Positions 44,651 to 53,984 are shown, counted from the first letter of the stretch. The stretch: DNA of 64,000 nt from Flavobacteriaceae bacterium GF1 (GCA_009797885.1 WNKP01000005.1:124001-188000); one strand, 5' to 3'. Numbers and translations are program-made. Notes: generated from the letters alone by a model not told the origin.

Positions 44651-45238
44651 TTACTTTAAAAAATGGTTCTTCAAATGGGTATTAAAACGGATAAAATCGT
44701 TTGCTATTTCTGGATTTTTCATCACATCATAGGCCATGAATGTGGGCATGGGTTCAAAACCGAACCACTTAAAATTTAAATGCATCGGGCGTAGCAATTC
44801 ATCCTCACTTAGACCGTCAAAGAACTTTTCCTTTGGATTATTGAACGCTTCCTTTGGTGCATTGGCCGTAACGGATATCATATATTTCCCATTAAGCTTT
44901 CCGCCAAGGCCATAGTTCATTTTGGGATTTTCCCTGGTCCTTCCATCACCTTCGGACATTTCACCCATCATGCCCATGGAAAAAACCTCATCAATATATT
45001 TTTTGAACGACCAACTCACCCCCATCCAGTTTAGTGGCGTTTGCAGGAAAACCAAATCGGCCCATTTAAATTTTTCAATTTCCTCATGGATGGTATAGCT
45101 ATCTTCCATAGTGGTTTTCTTTATTTCAAATCCGTTATCGGAAAAGAAATGCTCCGCTTTTTCGGTTAAGCTAGCATTCAACTTTCCTTCGGAAAAGGGA
45201 TATTTTTGATGTCCGTTCAGTAGAAACACTTTTTTCAT
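44651..45238 (-). CDS. mdaB: MdaB-like NAD(P)H quinone oxidoreductase
   Basis: 195 residues matching the flavodoxin-fold MdaB group: VFLLNGHQKYPFSEGKLNASL at the start, WADLVFLQTPLNWMGVSWSFKKYIDEVF in the middle, and DGRTRENPKMNYGLGGKLNGKYM. FAD-dependent two-electron reduction of quinones, a protective reaction. First gene of the minus-strand operon; its promoter region holds the tandem repeat described next. Confidence 0.8.
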   Translation of the reverse strand: MKKVFLLNGHQKYPFSEGKLNASLTEKAEHFFSDNGFEIKKTTMEDSYTIHEEIEKFKWADLVFLQTPLNWMGVSWSFKKYIDEVFSMGMMGEMSEGDGRTRENPKMNYGLGGKLNGKYMISVTANAPKEAFNNPKEKFFDGLSEDELLRPMHLNFKWFGFEPMPTFMAYDVMKNPEIANDFIRFNTHLKNHFLK

Positions 45239-45258
45239 TCCAGTATCAAATCATATTT

Positions 45259-45323
45259 GTTTCACAAAGAAACTTATATTAGTTTACAAAAGAAACTAAT
45301 ATTCAAATTCTTGGCTAAATTTG
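45259..45323. promoter_or_regulatory. Divergent promoter with tandem 22-bp direct repeats (HxlR operator)
   Basis: Two direct copies, 45259-45280 and 45282-45303, share 18 of 22 bases (GTTT, GAAACT and ATATT are common) with a 23-bp period. They also contain inverted arms TATTAGTTT (45277-45285) and AAACTAATA (45293-45301). A full -7 box TAAATTTG of the regulator lies at 45316-45323. Tandem direct repeats are known for HxlR of Bacillus. Confidence 0.75.
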
Positions 45324-45343
45324 TGGTGACCAAAAAGTAACCA

Positions 45344-45718
45344 ATGGCGCGAAAGTATATTGATAATCCTAATTCTTGTTCCCTGGTGCATACCATGAAT
45401 ATCATTGGCAACAAATGGAAACCCATAATTATCTACCTATTATCAAACGGCTCCCTGCGTTTTGGGCAGTTAAATGCATTGATCCCGGCAATCTCAAAAA
45501 AAGTATTGACAAACCAACTTAAGGAATTGGAAGGTGATCAGCTCCTCTTAAGACAATCTTTCGCGGAGATCCCACCACGCGTGGAATATTCCCTGACGGA
45601 AAAAGCCATTGGGCTCCTGCCAATTCTAAAGCGACTTAGTGAATGGGCGGACCATACGTATCCCGAAATAAAATTTGAAGAATGTAGGATAAAGGAAATA
45701 CAGCATAAACCAACCTAA
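45344..45718 (+). CDS. HxlR-family redox-sensing repressor
   Basis: 124 residues: winged helix (TMNIIGNKWKPIIIYLLSNGSLRFGQLNALIPAISKKVLTNQLKEL and PRVEYSLTEKA). Cys12 lies directly before the fold, where quinone- and aldehyde-sensing members (YodB, HypR type) hold their reactive Cys. The adjoining operon encodes a quinone reductase and a peroxiredoxin-like protein, so thiol-based electrophile sensing is likely. Confidence 0.85.
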   Translation: MARKYIDNPNSCSLVHTMNIIGNKWKPIIIYLLSNGSLRFGQLNALIPAISKKVLTNQLKELEGDQLLLRQSFAEIPPRVEYSLTEKAIGLLPILKRLSEWADHTYPEIKFEECRIKEIQHKPT

Positions 45719-45838
45719 AGTAACCGGACCATTCGAAAAGTGGATTTTTGTTTTCAAAATCGCTAATTTGGTTTTCAAAGTTTTTTGAATTAAAAATCCC
45801 CAATTCCAATCGTTTCCATCATACTATTGAACATACCA

Positions 45839-46930
45839 ATGCCACTTCGGGACTCTTTAAGGGCAAAGATTAGGATAGGGCTACCGTATGTACTTTTCAT
45901 CCTGGTATATGTTTTTGCCAGTACACTTAAACTATATGCCCAAAAATTTGTACCCCAAGATGGGAAATGCCTTGTATTTATTGGGCAGGATTTGGAAGCA
46001 ACGGGCGGTTTGGATAACTATGACCAAGGGTATTCGGATTACTTTGACATTCCTGCCGGGGTTACGGTGTATACCAACTTATCGCCGGGAAGTGAGTCTT
46101 ATGGCCATTACAACAAAGGACTTGATGGCATCAAAACAAAAGCAAATTGGGGAGCAGGGGATTCCTGGGCCAACCTTTATATTGAGGATGCTGCCTATAC
46201 CAATAGTGCCATTGCCATAGGACTGTCCATGGTCAATCACGAGAAGCGAATTTCCAAAGGAGAACATGATCCCTTGATTCGGGAACTGGGTGCTTGGATC
46301 CATTCCATAAAACGTCCTGTTTTCTTAAGGATTGGTTATGAATTTGATGGTTGGGAATGGAATCATTACAAGAGGAGACACTATTTAAAAGCTTGGAAAA
46401 GAATACACTCCATTTTTAAAGCGTTAAAGGTGGATAATGTGGCATTTGTATGGCAATCCAAAGGTACAGGCTCAAATCAGGCTGTCCTGGAGGCATGGTA
46501 TCCTGGAGATGACCTGGTGGATTGGTGTGCCTATTCTTATTTTGGACAGCCCGATGAAGAAATGATTGTATTTGCACGTAGGCATCATAAACCTGTGTTT
46601 ATTGCCGAAGCTACCCCAGTAAGGCAATCGGACAATCTGTACTTTGACACCGACTTAAAAAAAGAAGGATTGGAGCGAACCATTTGGCAAGAGTGGTTTA
46701 TCCCCTTTTTTCAGACATTGGAGAAAAACAATGATGTGATCAAAGCCTTCAGCTATATAAATTCGGATTGGTCTTCCCAACCCATGTGGATAACAAATCC
46801 CGTATTTCAAAAAGTTGATTCCAGAATTCAGGTCAGTGACTATATCTCACGGCAGTGGAGGGAAGAAATGAAAAAACCTCGATACCTCCATGCAACCCAA
46901 GGGCTGTGGAATGGCCTATCAAAGAACTAA
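45839..46930 (+). CDS. GH26-like glycoside hydrolase
   Basis: About 363 residues from ATG 45839 (a TTG at 45827 is less likely). After a signal anchor (GLPYVLFILVYVFASTLKLYAQ) comes a TIM-barrel with the GH26 pattern: RIGYEFDGWEWN containing acid/base Glu168 and KPVFIAEATP with nucleophile Glu257, separated by the WQSKGTG and AYSYFG strands. GH26 enzymes cleave mannans and mixed beta-glucans; specificity is uncertain. Exported. It stands between two redox modules without obvious link. Confidence 0.7.
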   Translation: MPLRDSLRAKIRIGLPYVLFILVYVFASTLKLYAQKFVPQDGKCLVFIGQDLEATGGLDNYDQGYSDYFDIPAGVTVYTNLSPGSESYGHYNKGLDGIKTKANWGAGDSWANLYIEDAAYTNSAIAIGLSMVNHEKRISKGEHDPLIRELGAWIHSIKRPVFLRIGYEFDGWEWNHYKRRHYLKAWKRIHSIFKALKVDNVAFVWQSKGTGSNQAVLEAWYPGDDLVDWCAYSYFGQPDEEMIVFARRHHKPVFIAEATPVRQSDNLYFDTDLKKEGLERTIWQEWFIPFFQTLEKNNDVIKAFSYINSDWSSQPMWITNPVFQKVDSRIQVSDYISRQWREEMKKPRYLHATQGLWNGLSKN

Positions 46931-46950
46931 ACCCATAGTTCCATACGCAA

Positions 46951-47580
46951 TTAGCGCTCCAAATAGGCCCAGGTAAAATTTGGATGGTGCCCGTTGACTC
47001 GAACCATTTTGACCCAAAGTAAGGTCATATGTTCCAAATGTAGGGATTGGGACAAATCCCCAACATCCAAAGTTTCAAATCCCAAATCCGCATTTAGGGT
47101 ATTGACCGTAGCCTTGCTGTTTACATCATTCCCCGAAATAAGCATGACGGGTTTGACACTGTAATTGGGGAAAACAGGATTCTCCAAATTCTCGAAACCA
47201 TAAATAGTGTGCGATTTGACCACTTTGGCATTGGAGGTCCATTCCTGAACTTTTTCCGCTCCTGAAATCTTACTTTCCAAACCATGGGAGATTCCCGCTC
47301 CCACAGGATTGGTACAGTCCACCAAAATCTTGTTTCCAAAATCCAGGGGCTTCAATAGCGTTTCGTTACTGTTAAAAGGGGTGGCCAAAAAAATTACATC
47401 AGCTCTATTTATGGCGTCTTGAATGGGAAATGCCTGGAATGAAGGATTCCTTTCCTGTGCCCTCAGTACACTATGGCTGGTTACATCATCATGGGCTATG
47501 ATGATTTCATGTCCACTTTTCTGAAAATTATTGGCCAATGCAAACCCTACCTTGCCAACACCTATAAATGCTAATTTCAT
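46951..47580 (-). CDS. NADP-binding reductase (F420-reductase-like Rossmann protein)
   Basis: 209 residues starting KLAFIGVGKVGFALANNF, an NAD(P)-binding motif, and continuing with NRADVIFLATPFNS and ILVDCTNPVG, the order of the NADPH-dependent F420 reductase-like family. F420 is not expected in this phylum, so another acceptor is likely. It begins 1 bp after the DJ-1 gene stop, so it is the second gene of that operon. Confidence 0.75.
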   Translation of the reverse strand: MKLAFIGVGKVGFALANNFQKSGHEIIIAHDDVTSHSVLRAQERNPSFQAFPIQDAINRADVIFLATPFNSNETLLKPLDFGNKILVDCTNPVGAGISHGLESKISGAEKVQEWTSNAKVVKSHTIYGFENLENPVFPNYSVKPVMLISGNDVNSKATVNTLNADLGFETLDVGDLSQSLHLEHMTLLWVKMVRVNGHHPNFTWAYLER

Positions 47581-47581
47581 C

Positions 47582-48349
47582 TTACTTGGATAATTGTTGA
47601 ACTACCATTCTTGCCACGGCAACACCCGAATTTTGTTGCTGACCCGTTATGAGATTTCCGTCTGCAATTGCAAAGGAACTAAAAGGTGCAGCTGTTTTAA
47701 AGTTTGTGTTCGGTATTTTTTTGGCTTCTTCCCCTATCCAATACGGTTGTATTTTCTGCCCAACGGCCTTATCCGCATAGGCTTCTTCCGCATTTGCGAA
47801 ACCCGTCCACGTTTTGCCATCCACAATAGGTTTTCCATTTGATTTTTTAGCGCCCAGCAAAAGTGCGGTTGCATGACATACCACAGCACTCGGTTTACCC
47901 GATTCATAAAAATCGGCAAACAATTTTTCCAAGTTGTGATTCCCTTTGAAGGTATACATGGGACCTTGCCCGCCGACCAAAAAAATGGCGTCATACCCAT
48001 TGCAGCTTACATCTGTAAGTTTTTTGGTGCTTTCCAACATTTGATCAAACCAATCCAACTGCATATAACCCAATGAGATGACATCATGCGCGGCATAGCC
48101 ACTTTCATCAGTGGGATTGGAATAGCCGTCCATAACTATTTTCCCACCTTCCGTTGAGGCCAATTCAACTTCATAACCGGCTTCTTGGAAAACGTACAAG
48201 GGGTGGGTCAATTCTGCAGCCCAAAACCCGATTGGCCAACCGGTTTGTTCAGAAACGGTTGGGCTACTGACCACCATAAGGATTTTTCCTTTATAAGGCA
48301 TGCCATGGGCATGCACGTAAGCGTTGCTCTCTTTTACAATTGATTCCAT
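47582..48349 (-). CDS. DJ-1/PfpI family protein (Hsp31-like)
   Basis: 255 residues. Nucleophile Cys158 sits in SAVVCHATALLLG with His159 next, and Glu46 lies in IGFWAAELTHPLYVF, the acidic residue of the class I glutamine amidotransferase-like Hsp31 subgroup. Known roles are glyoxalase III, deglycase or holdase activity. First gene of the minus-strand pair, divergent from an HxlR gene. Confidence 0.8.
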   Translation of the reverse strand: MESIVKESNAYVHAHGMPYKGKILMVVSSPTVSEQTGWPIGFWAAELTHPLYVFQEAGYEVELASTEGGKIVMDGYSNPTDESGYAAHDVISLGYMQLDWFDQMLESTKKLTDVSCNGYDAIFLVGGQGPMYTFKGNHNLEKLFADFYESGKPSAVVCHATALLLGAKKSNGKPIVDGKTWTGFANAEEAYADKAVGQKIQPYWIGEEAKKIPNTNFKTAAPFSSFAIADGNLITGQQQNSGVAVARMVVQQLSK

Positions 48350-48446
48350 TATCGTTTTATTCTAGTTAATTCCTGATTATTGACAACACATAAGATTTAA
48401 TGTCCTATTGCAGTAAAAACTTGATTTCAAGTTCTGCACTTTCCTG

Positions 48447-48512
48447 TTGAATACAAAGCTATTTTTATTACTTACCTTTGGCAATATACTTACCAAATGG
48501 AATGGTACTTAC
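48447..48512 (+). promoter_or_regulatory. Promoter of second HxlR gene with three ACTTAC direct repeats
   Basis: TTG (48447-48449) and TACCTTTG (48473-48480), 23 bp apart. ACTTAC occurs at 48470-48475, 48488-48493 and 48507-48512 (periods 18 and 19), overlapping and following the -7 box. Confidence 0.7.
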
Positions 48513-48544
48513 TTTTTAGAAAGTATCAATAAAATCAAGGGAAC

Positions 48545-48907
48545 ATGCCAGATTTCATTTATAACAACAAAGTATATTACAATCCGGTAGAATTTGCAAT
48601 GGACCGAATTGGGGGAACCTGGAAAATGCCAATTCTTTGGCGATTGAAGGAACGGATATTCCGTTTTGGTGAACTCAAGAAGGACATACCCCACATTACG
48701 GACAAAATGCTTACCACACAATTACGGCAATTGGAAGCCGAAGGATTCATTAATAGAAAAGTATATCCCGTAGTACCCCCAAAAGTGGAATATTCCATCA
48801 CGGAAAAGGGAAGAACTGCAATTCCAATTATTGAAACCATACGAAACTATGGTCTTGAACTCATGGAAAGGGAAGGGATAAAACATAAGGTGAAAAGAAA
48901 ACAATAG
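48545..48907 (+). CDS. HxlR-family repressor without the N-terminal Cys
   Basis: 120 residues with the same winged-helix fold (EFAMDRIGGTWKMPILWRLKERIFRFGELKKDIPHITDKMLTTQLRQLEAEGF). The position that holds Cys in the neighbour reads NPVEF, so direct thiol sensing there is lost; another signal must be used. It is divergent from the DJ-1/NADP-reductase operon. Confidence 0.85.
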   Translation: MPDFIYNNKVYYNPVEFAMDRIGGTWKMPILWRLKERIFRFGELKKDIPHITDKMLTTQLRQLEAEGFINRKVYPVVPPKVEYSITEKGRTAIPIIETIRNYGLELMEREGIKHKVKRKQ

Positions 48908-49033
48908 GGAGAACATCCTGGTATTAATGATGGAATACGCGCCACGCTTTTTATACACCGTAATTCCAAAAGATAATCAGTCCATATCCACTATTTGGAT
49001 ATATGAAAAACGATAAAAGAGCATTACTTTTGA

Positions 49034-49423
49034 ATGGTGTTCGCCCAATTGAGAAATAGCGCATTTACCAGAATCCTATGGGGATTCATGGGGCTTTATC
49101 TATTGAACATAAGCGTTGACTCGGCGGATCCCAATCCAGAGCATATTCCGGAAGACCTTTCAATCAATGATCAAGAGAGTATTATTGAAATTGTATTTGA
49201 GAAAATTCTAGGTTACGAAGATGCCTTTGAGGAATATGATGACCCTGATACAGAGGACCACAACAAGAAGACCAATGTCAAAATAGACTTGATTGCCCAG
49301 TACCGCACCAAATCCAATATTAAAGGATTCTTCCACGAAATGGTCAATCAAAATTTTCCAGACCATACCGCTTACCTGACCAGCGGTTTCCATCGATTTG
49401 ATACTCCTCCGCCCAAACTGTGA
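49034..49423 (+). CDS. Conserved hypothetical exported or anchored protein
   Basis: 129 residues. A hydrophobic N-terminal segment (RILWGFMGLYLLNISVDSA) is followed by an acidic, soluble part (ESIIEIVFEKILGYEDAFEEYDDPDTEDHNKK). Not recognised. It stands 78 bp before a conserved envelope protein on the same strand and is probably co-transcribed with it. Confidence 0.5.
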   Translation: MVFAQLRNSAFTRILWGFMGLYLLNISVDSADPNPEHIPEDLSINDQESIIEIVFEKILGYEDAFEEYDDPDTEDHNKKTNVKIDLIAQYRTKSNIKGFFHEMVNQNFPDHTAYLTSGFHRFDTPPPKL

Positions 49424-49501
49424 TTTGTTTTACATACTGACCGATTCCTACCGCTGAATGGTGGTGGGATGAATCCATAATGCTTAAAAAACAAATCAAA
49501 A

Positions 49502-50362
49502 ATGAAAATAAAAACAGTAATACTGCCAATACTGGTATTGGCAACTTCCACCTATTCCATTGCACAAATTACCAAATCCGAAAAGGACAGTCTATATATC
49601 CAACATGTAGAGGACCACAAGGAACCCCACAAGGTTTTGCATGCAGAGCCCCTGTACATTGACCTGATACGCGATTTGGGTGCAAGAAAAGGGGAAAAAG
49701 AGTGGAATATAGGCCTGGGCTTGACCGATAACCTAAAATTTGACTCCTATGAGGCCTTAATCGAGTACGAATGGGCTCCCGTTGACCGGTTGGGTCTGGA
49801 AATTGAACTCCCTTTTACGCTATATTCGGCCGTAAATGGAACAGCGAGGGATTCGGTTCCTTCAAATCAATTGAACAGTATTAAAATGGCCATACAGTGG
49901 TCGTTCTTTGTAAACGAACCCATGGCTACCTCAATGGCCCTTGGCTATATCAATGAGTTTGAGTTGTCGGATTTTAGGAACTTTGGCAGACCTTTTATTA
50001 AAGGGAATGTCTACAATCCATTTTTGGTAATTGCCAAACGTTGGGGGACCAATTTTCATTCATTGATCTACACCGGACCCTTGATAGAACAGGATTTTAG
50101 CACTTCTACATTTCACACTGTCTATGACGCCAATACCAGTTTTCATTATATGATTTCCGGTACTAGAAACTTTATTGGTGTGGAACTCAACAAAACGTTT
50201 GCCAGTGGTGACTTTGACATGACCTTACGCCCTCAAATGCGTTTGGGCATTGCCGACAATCTCCTGATAGGAATAGTGGGCGGCATCCCGGTAAGTAGGG
50301 AAAATCAAAGATTGAGTTCGTTTGTACGTCTCATATGGGAACCTGGGCATAAAAAACACTAA
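49502..50362 (+). CDS. Conserved outer-membrane-type protein (HAEPLYIDLIRDLGARKGEKEWN family)
   Basis: 286 residues with a signal peptide (TVILPILVLATSTYSIAQ). The motif HAEPLYIDLIRDLGARKGE, near residue 40, followed by beta strands rich in aromatic residues (LKFDSYEALIEYEWAPVDRLGLEIELPF), suggests a beta-barrel protein known in Flavobacteriaceae but not characterised. It ends in RLIWEPGHK. Strong hairpin at 50385 follows. Confidence 0.55.
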   Translation: MKIKTVILPILVLATSTYSIAQITKSEKDSLYIQHVEDHKEPHKVLHAEPLYIDLIRDLGARKGEKEWNIGLGLTDNLKFDSYEALIEYEWAPVDRLGLEIELPFTLYSAVNGTARDSVPSNQLNSIKMAIQWSFFVNEPMATSMALGYINEFELSDFRNFGRPFIKGNVYNPFLVIAKRWGTNFHSLIYTGPLIEQDFSTSTFHTVYDANTSFHYMISGTRNFIGVELNKTFASGDFDMTLRPQMRLGIADNLLIGIVGGIPVSRENQRLSSFVRLIWEPGHKKH

Positions 50363-50384
50363 CGAGAACGATTTCCAACACCAA

Positions 50385-50422
50385 ATAAGCATAGTGGGCG
50401 GCTCTCCTCCCACTATGCTTAT
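50385..50422 (+). terminator. 14-bp perfect hairpin after the envelope gene
   Basis: ATAAGCATAGTGGG (50385-50398) and CCCACTATGCTTAT (50409-50422) around a 10-nt loop. There is no T-run; it may end or stabilise the transcript, or bind protein. Confidence 0.55.
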
Positions 50423-50590
50423 ACCCATTCATAATCCTTGTATTTGACTACAACAACCAATCGATTTGATGCAAAGGATATTTTCCCATAACCACAGGTG
50501 ACAATTCATTGACCAAACGGTCATAACCATGACAATTCCCCACATCTTGTCCAGAGAAGGATTACCTTTAGTGCACTATTTAAAACCACC

Positions 50591-51163
50591 ATGACGGAAA
50601 AGGAGAAAATGCTCAAAGGGGAGAATTATAATTCAAGGGACCCGGAATTGTTGGGCATGTACCATAGGGCCAGAAAACTTTTAAATGCCTACAATGCGCT
50701 GGATTCCGAACTAACGGCGGAACGTGAACGGATATTACATGACTTATTGGGAAGTAAGGGCAAGGGGGTTTGGATCGAAACCCCATTTTATTGCGATTAT
50801 GGCGAAAACATCATTATTGGGAAAAATACCTTTATCAACACCAATTGTATTTTTTTGGATGACAATACCATCACTATTGGGAAAAACGGATTGATTGCTC
50901 CTTATGTACAAATCTATACGGCCACGCATCCGTTAAGGGCATCGGAGAGAATCGTTGAGGAGGGTCATGGGAACAGTTACATAACCTCGACCAAACCCGT
51001 GATTATTGGGGACAATGTTTGGATTGGGGGAAATTCCGTGATTTTGCCAGGGGTAACCATTGGAAATAATGTGACCATTGGGGCAGGCAGCGTGGTCACC
51101 AAAAGTCTTCCGGACAATGTCCTGGCCTATGGAAATCCCTGTAAAAAAATTAAGGATTTATAA
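50591..51163 (+). CDS. Sugar O-acetyltransferase (maltose/galactoside type)
   Basis: 190 residues: N-terminal Maa-type helix (EKMLKGENYNSRDPELLGMYHRARKLLNAYNAL) and a left-handed beta-helix of hexapeptide repeats (GENIIIGKNTFINTNCIFLDD, VIIGDNVWIGGNSVILPGVTIGNNVTIGAGSVV). Catalytic His lies in YTATHPL. It transfers acetyl from acetyl-CoA to a sugar hydroxyl. Close to maa/lacA, not distinguishable here. Confidence 0.9.
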   Translation: MTEKEKMLKGENYNSRDPELLGMYHRARKLLNAYNALDSELTAERERILHDLLGSKGKGVWIETPFYCDYGENIIIGKNTFINTNCIFLDDNTITIGKNGLIAPYVQIYTATHPLRASERIVEEGHGNSYITSTKPVIIGDNVWIGGNSVILPGVTIGNNVTIGAGSVVTKSLPDNVLAYGNPCKKIKDL

Positions 51164-51244
51164 GGGCATAAAACCCACACATATTTTGCTATCCTGTTCG
51201 GGGGTTCGGCACAAGTTTTGATAGTATTTGGGAAACGATTAAAA

Positions 51245-51859
51245 ATGGTAAGAAGTCTTTTTTTGGCTATTCTACTGCTTGTTTCCGTAACCGCGACCGC
51301 ACAGACCAAAAAAACAAAAAAAATGTTGGAAAGAATTGAAGGCGAATGGTCCTTGGATGATTCCGGCAATATTACGTATCAACGAATACTGGAACTATCC
51401 CATCTTTCCAAAGACGAAATTTACCACAGGGCACTCGGCTATTTTTTATACGGACATGAAGGGGAACCCCTGGACATAACACAAGACAAGGAATTGGGAA
51501 GAATAGTGGTCAAAGGAATCTACGAAGATGTCCATATTGCCAGTTTTTTTCTCAATTCCACACATATCCATTGCTGGCATATTGTTCGGATTGATGTAAA
51601 GGAAGGGAGAACCCGGATTTTGTTGACCCTAACGGCTTATGATAAGGAGGAAATTTATATTGCGGATGGTGAATTACCCTTTGTCACCTCAACCAAAATA
51701 AACCGTGAATTTCCCATAAACCCGGCAGGGCTGAACAAAACGATGATGGGCAAGGCTTTTTACAAGGCTCATGGCAGGGCCATGCTGACCTTTGACAATT
51801 TGTCCCGGGCAATTCGTGAGGGCAATACCTCCCCATTTTTGGAAAATAACGATTGGTGA
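51245..51859 (+). CDS. Conserved exported protein, DUF4468-like
   Basis: About 204 residues from ATG 51245, with a signal peptide (RSLFLAILLLVSVTATAQ). The mature part resembles DUF4468-type proteins: YQRILELSHLSKDEIYHRALGYFLYGHEG and later VRIDVKEGRTRILLTLTAYDKEEIY. Role unknown. Confidence 0.55.
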   Translation: MVRSLFLAILLLVSVTATAQTKKTKKMLERIEGEWSLDDSGNITYQRILELSHLSKDEIYHRALGYFLYGHEGEPLDITQDKELGRIVVKGIYEDVHIASFFLNSTHIHCWHIVRIDVKEGRTRILLTLTAYDKEEIYIADGELPFVTSTKINREFPINPAGLNKTMMGKAFYKAHGRAMLTFDNLSRAIREGNTSPFLENNDW

Positions 51860-51907
51860 AGGGATATACTTTTAAATCGTTTGGGAAAAGTCAAGCGAAA
51901 ATGGAGA

Positions 51908-52375
51908 TCATTCCTCCAAACACCCTGCCCTACCCCTTGTATCAATCAAATAAATGATTTTCCATTCCCCATCAAAATCTACCATTTGGAAAGAATTGAT
52001 ACCGCAATGACTGAAATTTCCATTTAACCAAAATTCATACCCGACCCACGCATTGGCCATGGTACGATCCACTTGGATGTTCCATGAAGTTAGCTTTTCC
52101 TCAAAGGAGACACTATCAGGGATACTCACAATGGATTCATACAGTTTCCCAATCGGTGTGGTCCTTAACATGGTTTTACCCTCTTTGTTGCGTCCCGTTG
52201 TTTGCAGAACGACATTATCGCCGACAAAACTTTTCATCCCTAAGGAATCCTGCTTATGAAAAGCCTCAAAAAACCCTTCTACCACGTTCTTGACCGCTTC
52301 CCTTTCAGCATCTTGGGCATTACCAATAGGTGCATTCAGAAAAAAGGTCACCAGTATTAAAATTCCATATCTCAT
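51908..52375 (-). CDS. Secreted NTF2/SnoaL-like protein
   Basis: 155 residues with a signal peptide (GILILVTFFLNAPIGNAQ). NTF2-like order: VKNVVEGFFEAFHKQDSLGMKSFVGDNVVLQTT, then VDRTMANAWVGYEFWLNGNFSHCGINSFQMVDFDGEWKIIYLIDT. Divergent from panB with a 71-bp gap. Confidence 0.65.
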   Translation of the reverse strand: MRYGILILVTFFLNAPIGNAQDAEREAVKNVVEGFFEAFHKQDSLGMKSFVGDNVVLQTTGRNKEGKTMLRTTPIGKLYESIVSIPDSVSFEEKLTSWNIQVDRTMANAWVGYEFWLNGNFSHCGINSFQMVDFDGEWKIIYLIDTRGRAGCLEE

Positions 52376-52446
52376 GCTATTCAGTTTTTTGATTGATGGT
52401 CAAATTAACCAAAACTAATTACATTTAGGGCATAAACCTGTTCTAT

Positions 52447-53265
52447 ATGTCCACCGCCAAAAAAGAATACAAGCGCGTAACGGTAAAATCGCTTGTGGAA
52501 ATGAAGCAAAATGGTGAAAAAATCTCCATGCTCACTGCCTACGACTATTCCATGGCAAAAATTGTGGATTCCGCCAATGTGGACGTTATTTTAGTTGGTG
52601 ATTCCGCCAGCAATGTCATGGCCGGTCACGAAACCACATTGCCCATCACCCTGGACCAGATGATTTATCATGCCTCTTCAGTAGTAAAGGCTGCTAAAAG
52701 GGCTTTGGTAGTAGTGGATATTCCCTTTGGAAGTTATCAAAGTGATAGTAAGGGGGCCTTGCGTTCCGCCATTCGGATTATGAAGGAAAGCGGCGGACAT
52801 GCCGTTAAGGTCGAAGGAGGCTTGGAAATCAAGGATTCCGTTAAGCGAATCATACAGGCGGGGATTCCCGTGATGGGACATTTGGGATTGACCCCACAGT
52901 CCATTTATAAGTTTGGCACCTATACCGTTCGGGCCAAGGAGGAGGCCGAAGCCAAAAAACTCAAGGAGGACGCCAAGATGCTCGAGAAAATTGGCTGCTT
53001 TGGCGTGGTCCTCGAAAAAATTCCGGCCCAATTGGCCAAAGAGGTCGCGGAAAGCCTAACGATTCCGGTCATTGGTATTGGTGCAGGTGGCGGAGTCGAT
53101 GGTCAGGTACTCGTGGTACATGATTTATTGGGAATGACCCATGAGTTCAATCCCCGGTTCCTAAGGCGTTACATGAATCTTTATGACGAAATGGGTGCTG
53201 CTATCGGGAATTATGTCACCGATGTAAAAAGCAGGAGCTTTCCAAGTGAGGACGAAAGCTATTAA
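52447..53265 (+). CDS. panB: 3-methyl-2-oxobutanoate hydroxymethyltransferase
   Basis: 272 residues, normal length. Signature motifs: [77 protein letters not shown] and [25 protein letters not shown]. It transfers a hydroxymethyl group from methylene-THF to ketoisovalerate, the first committed step of pantothenate and CoA synthesis. TACATTTA (52421-52428) with TTG 24 nt upstream is a possible promoter. The RluA gene follows by 26 bp. Confidence 0.97.
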   Translation: MSTAKKEYKRVTVKSLVEMKQNGEKISMLTAYDYSMAKIVDSANVDVILVGDSASNVMAGHETTLPITLDQMIYHASSVVKAAKRALVVVDIPFGSYQSDSKGALRSAIRIMKESGGHAVKVEGGLEIKDSVKRIIQAGIPVMGHLGLTPQSIYKFGTYTVRAKEEAEAKKLKEDAKMLEKIGCFGVVLEKIPAQLAKEVAESLTIPVIGIGAGGGVDGQVLVVHDLLGMTHEFNPRFLRRYMNLYDEMGAAIGNYVTDVKSRSFPSEDESY

Positions 53266-53291
53266 AATAGTAGTACGAAAATAGAATACCC

Positions 53292-53984
53292 TTGTCCGTT
53301 CGTTCCACCCATAGTAACCTTGATGTTTTGTTCGAAGACAACCACTTAATTGTGGTCAATAAGCGTCCAGGTGATATTGTACAAGGGGATAAAACGGGAG
53401 ATGTTCCCTTGTCCGAAGTAGTCAAAACCTATCTCAAAACCAAGTATGACAAACCTGGAAACGTCTACTTGGGAGTTGTACATCGACTGGACAGGCCCAC
53501 TTCGGGAATTGTGGTCTTTGCCAAAACTTCCAAGGCCTTGCCACGCCTGAACAGGTTGTTCTCCGAAGGGAAAACGAAGAAAGTGTATTGGGCAGTAGTA
53601 ACCCGGACACCGCCCAAAGACAGGGATATTTTGGAGCACTGGTTGGTGCGCAATCCCAAACAAAACAAATCGTATGCCCATGGCAACGAGGTATCCAATG
53701 GCAAGAAGGCAATTTTGGAGTATAAAGTGGTCAAAAAGTTGGATAACCATGTGCTCCTGGAAATCGACCTAAAAACGGGCCGGCACCACCAAATTCGCGC
53801 GCAGTTGGCCGCGATTGGATGTACCATTAAGGGAGATTTGAAATACGGAGCTCCCAGAAGCAATAAAAATGGCAGTATACACTTGCACGCCAGGACGCTT
53901 ACCCTGGAGCACCCAGTGAAAAAGCAATCGATTTCCTTTGTTGCACCACCACCGGAAGATGCTGTTTGGAAGGCTTGTCCGTAA
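53292..53984 (+). CDS. RluA-family RNA pseudouridine synthase
   Basis: 230 residues from a TTG start at 53292; no better start is available because VLFEDNHLIVVNKRPGD lies only about 12 residues in. The catalytic Asp is in VHRLDRPTSGIVVFAKT (about residue 65-81), the family motif HRLDxxTSG. It isomerises uridines in rRNA or tRNA; there is no N-terminal S4 domain, so it belongs to a short RluA branch. Probably co-transcribed with panB. Confidence 0.88.
   Translation: MSVRSTHSNLDVLFEDNHLIVVNKRPGDIVQGDKTGDVPLSEVVKTYLKTKYDKPGNVYLGVVHRLDRPTSGIVVFAKTSKALPRLNRLFSEGKTKKVYWAVVTRTPPKDRDILEHWLVRNPKQNKSYAHGNEVSNGKKAILEYKVVKKLDNHVLLEIDLKTGRHHQIRAQLAAIGCTIKGDLKYGAPRSNKNGSIHLHARTLTLEHPVKKQSISFVAPPPEDAVWKACP

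Noticed and set aside
46951-47580. True F420-dependent NADP reductase
   Set aside because: F420 is not expected in Bacteroidota; only the Rossmann family similarity is kept.
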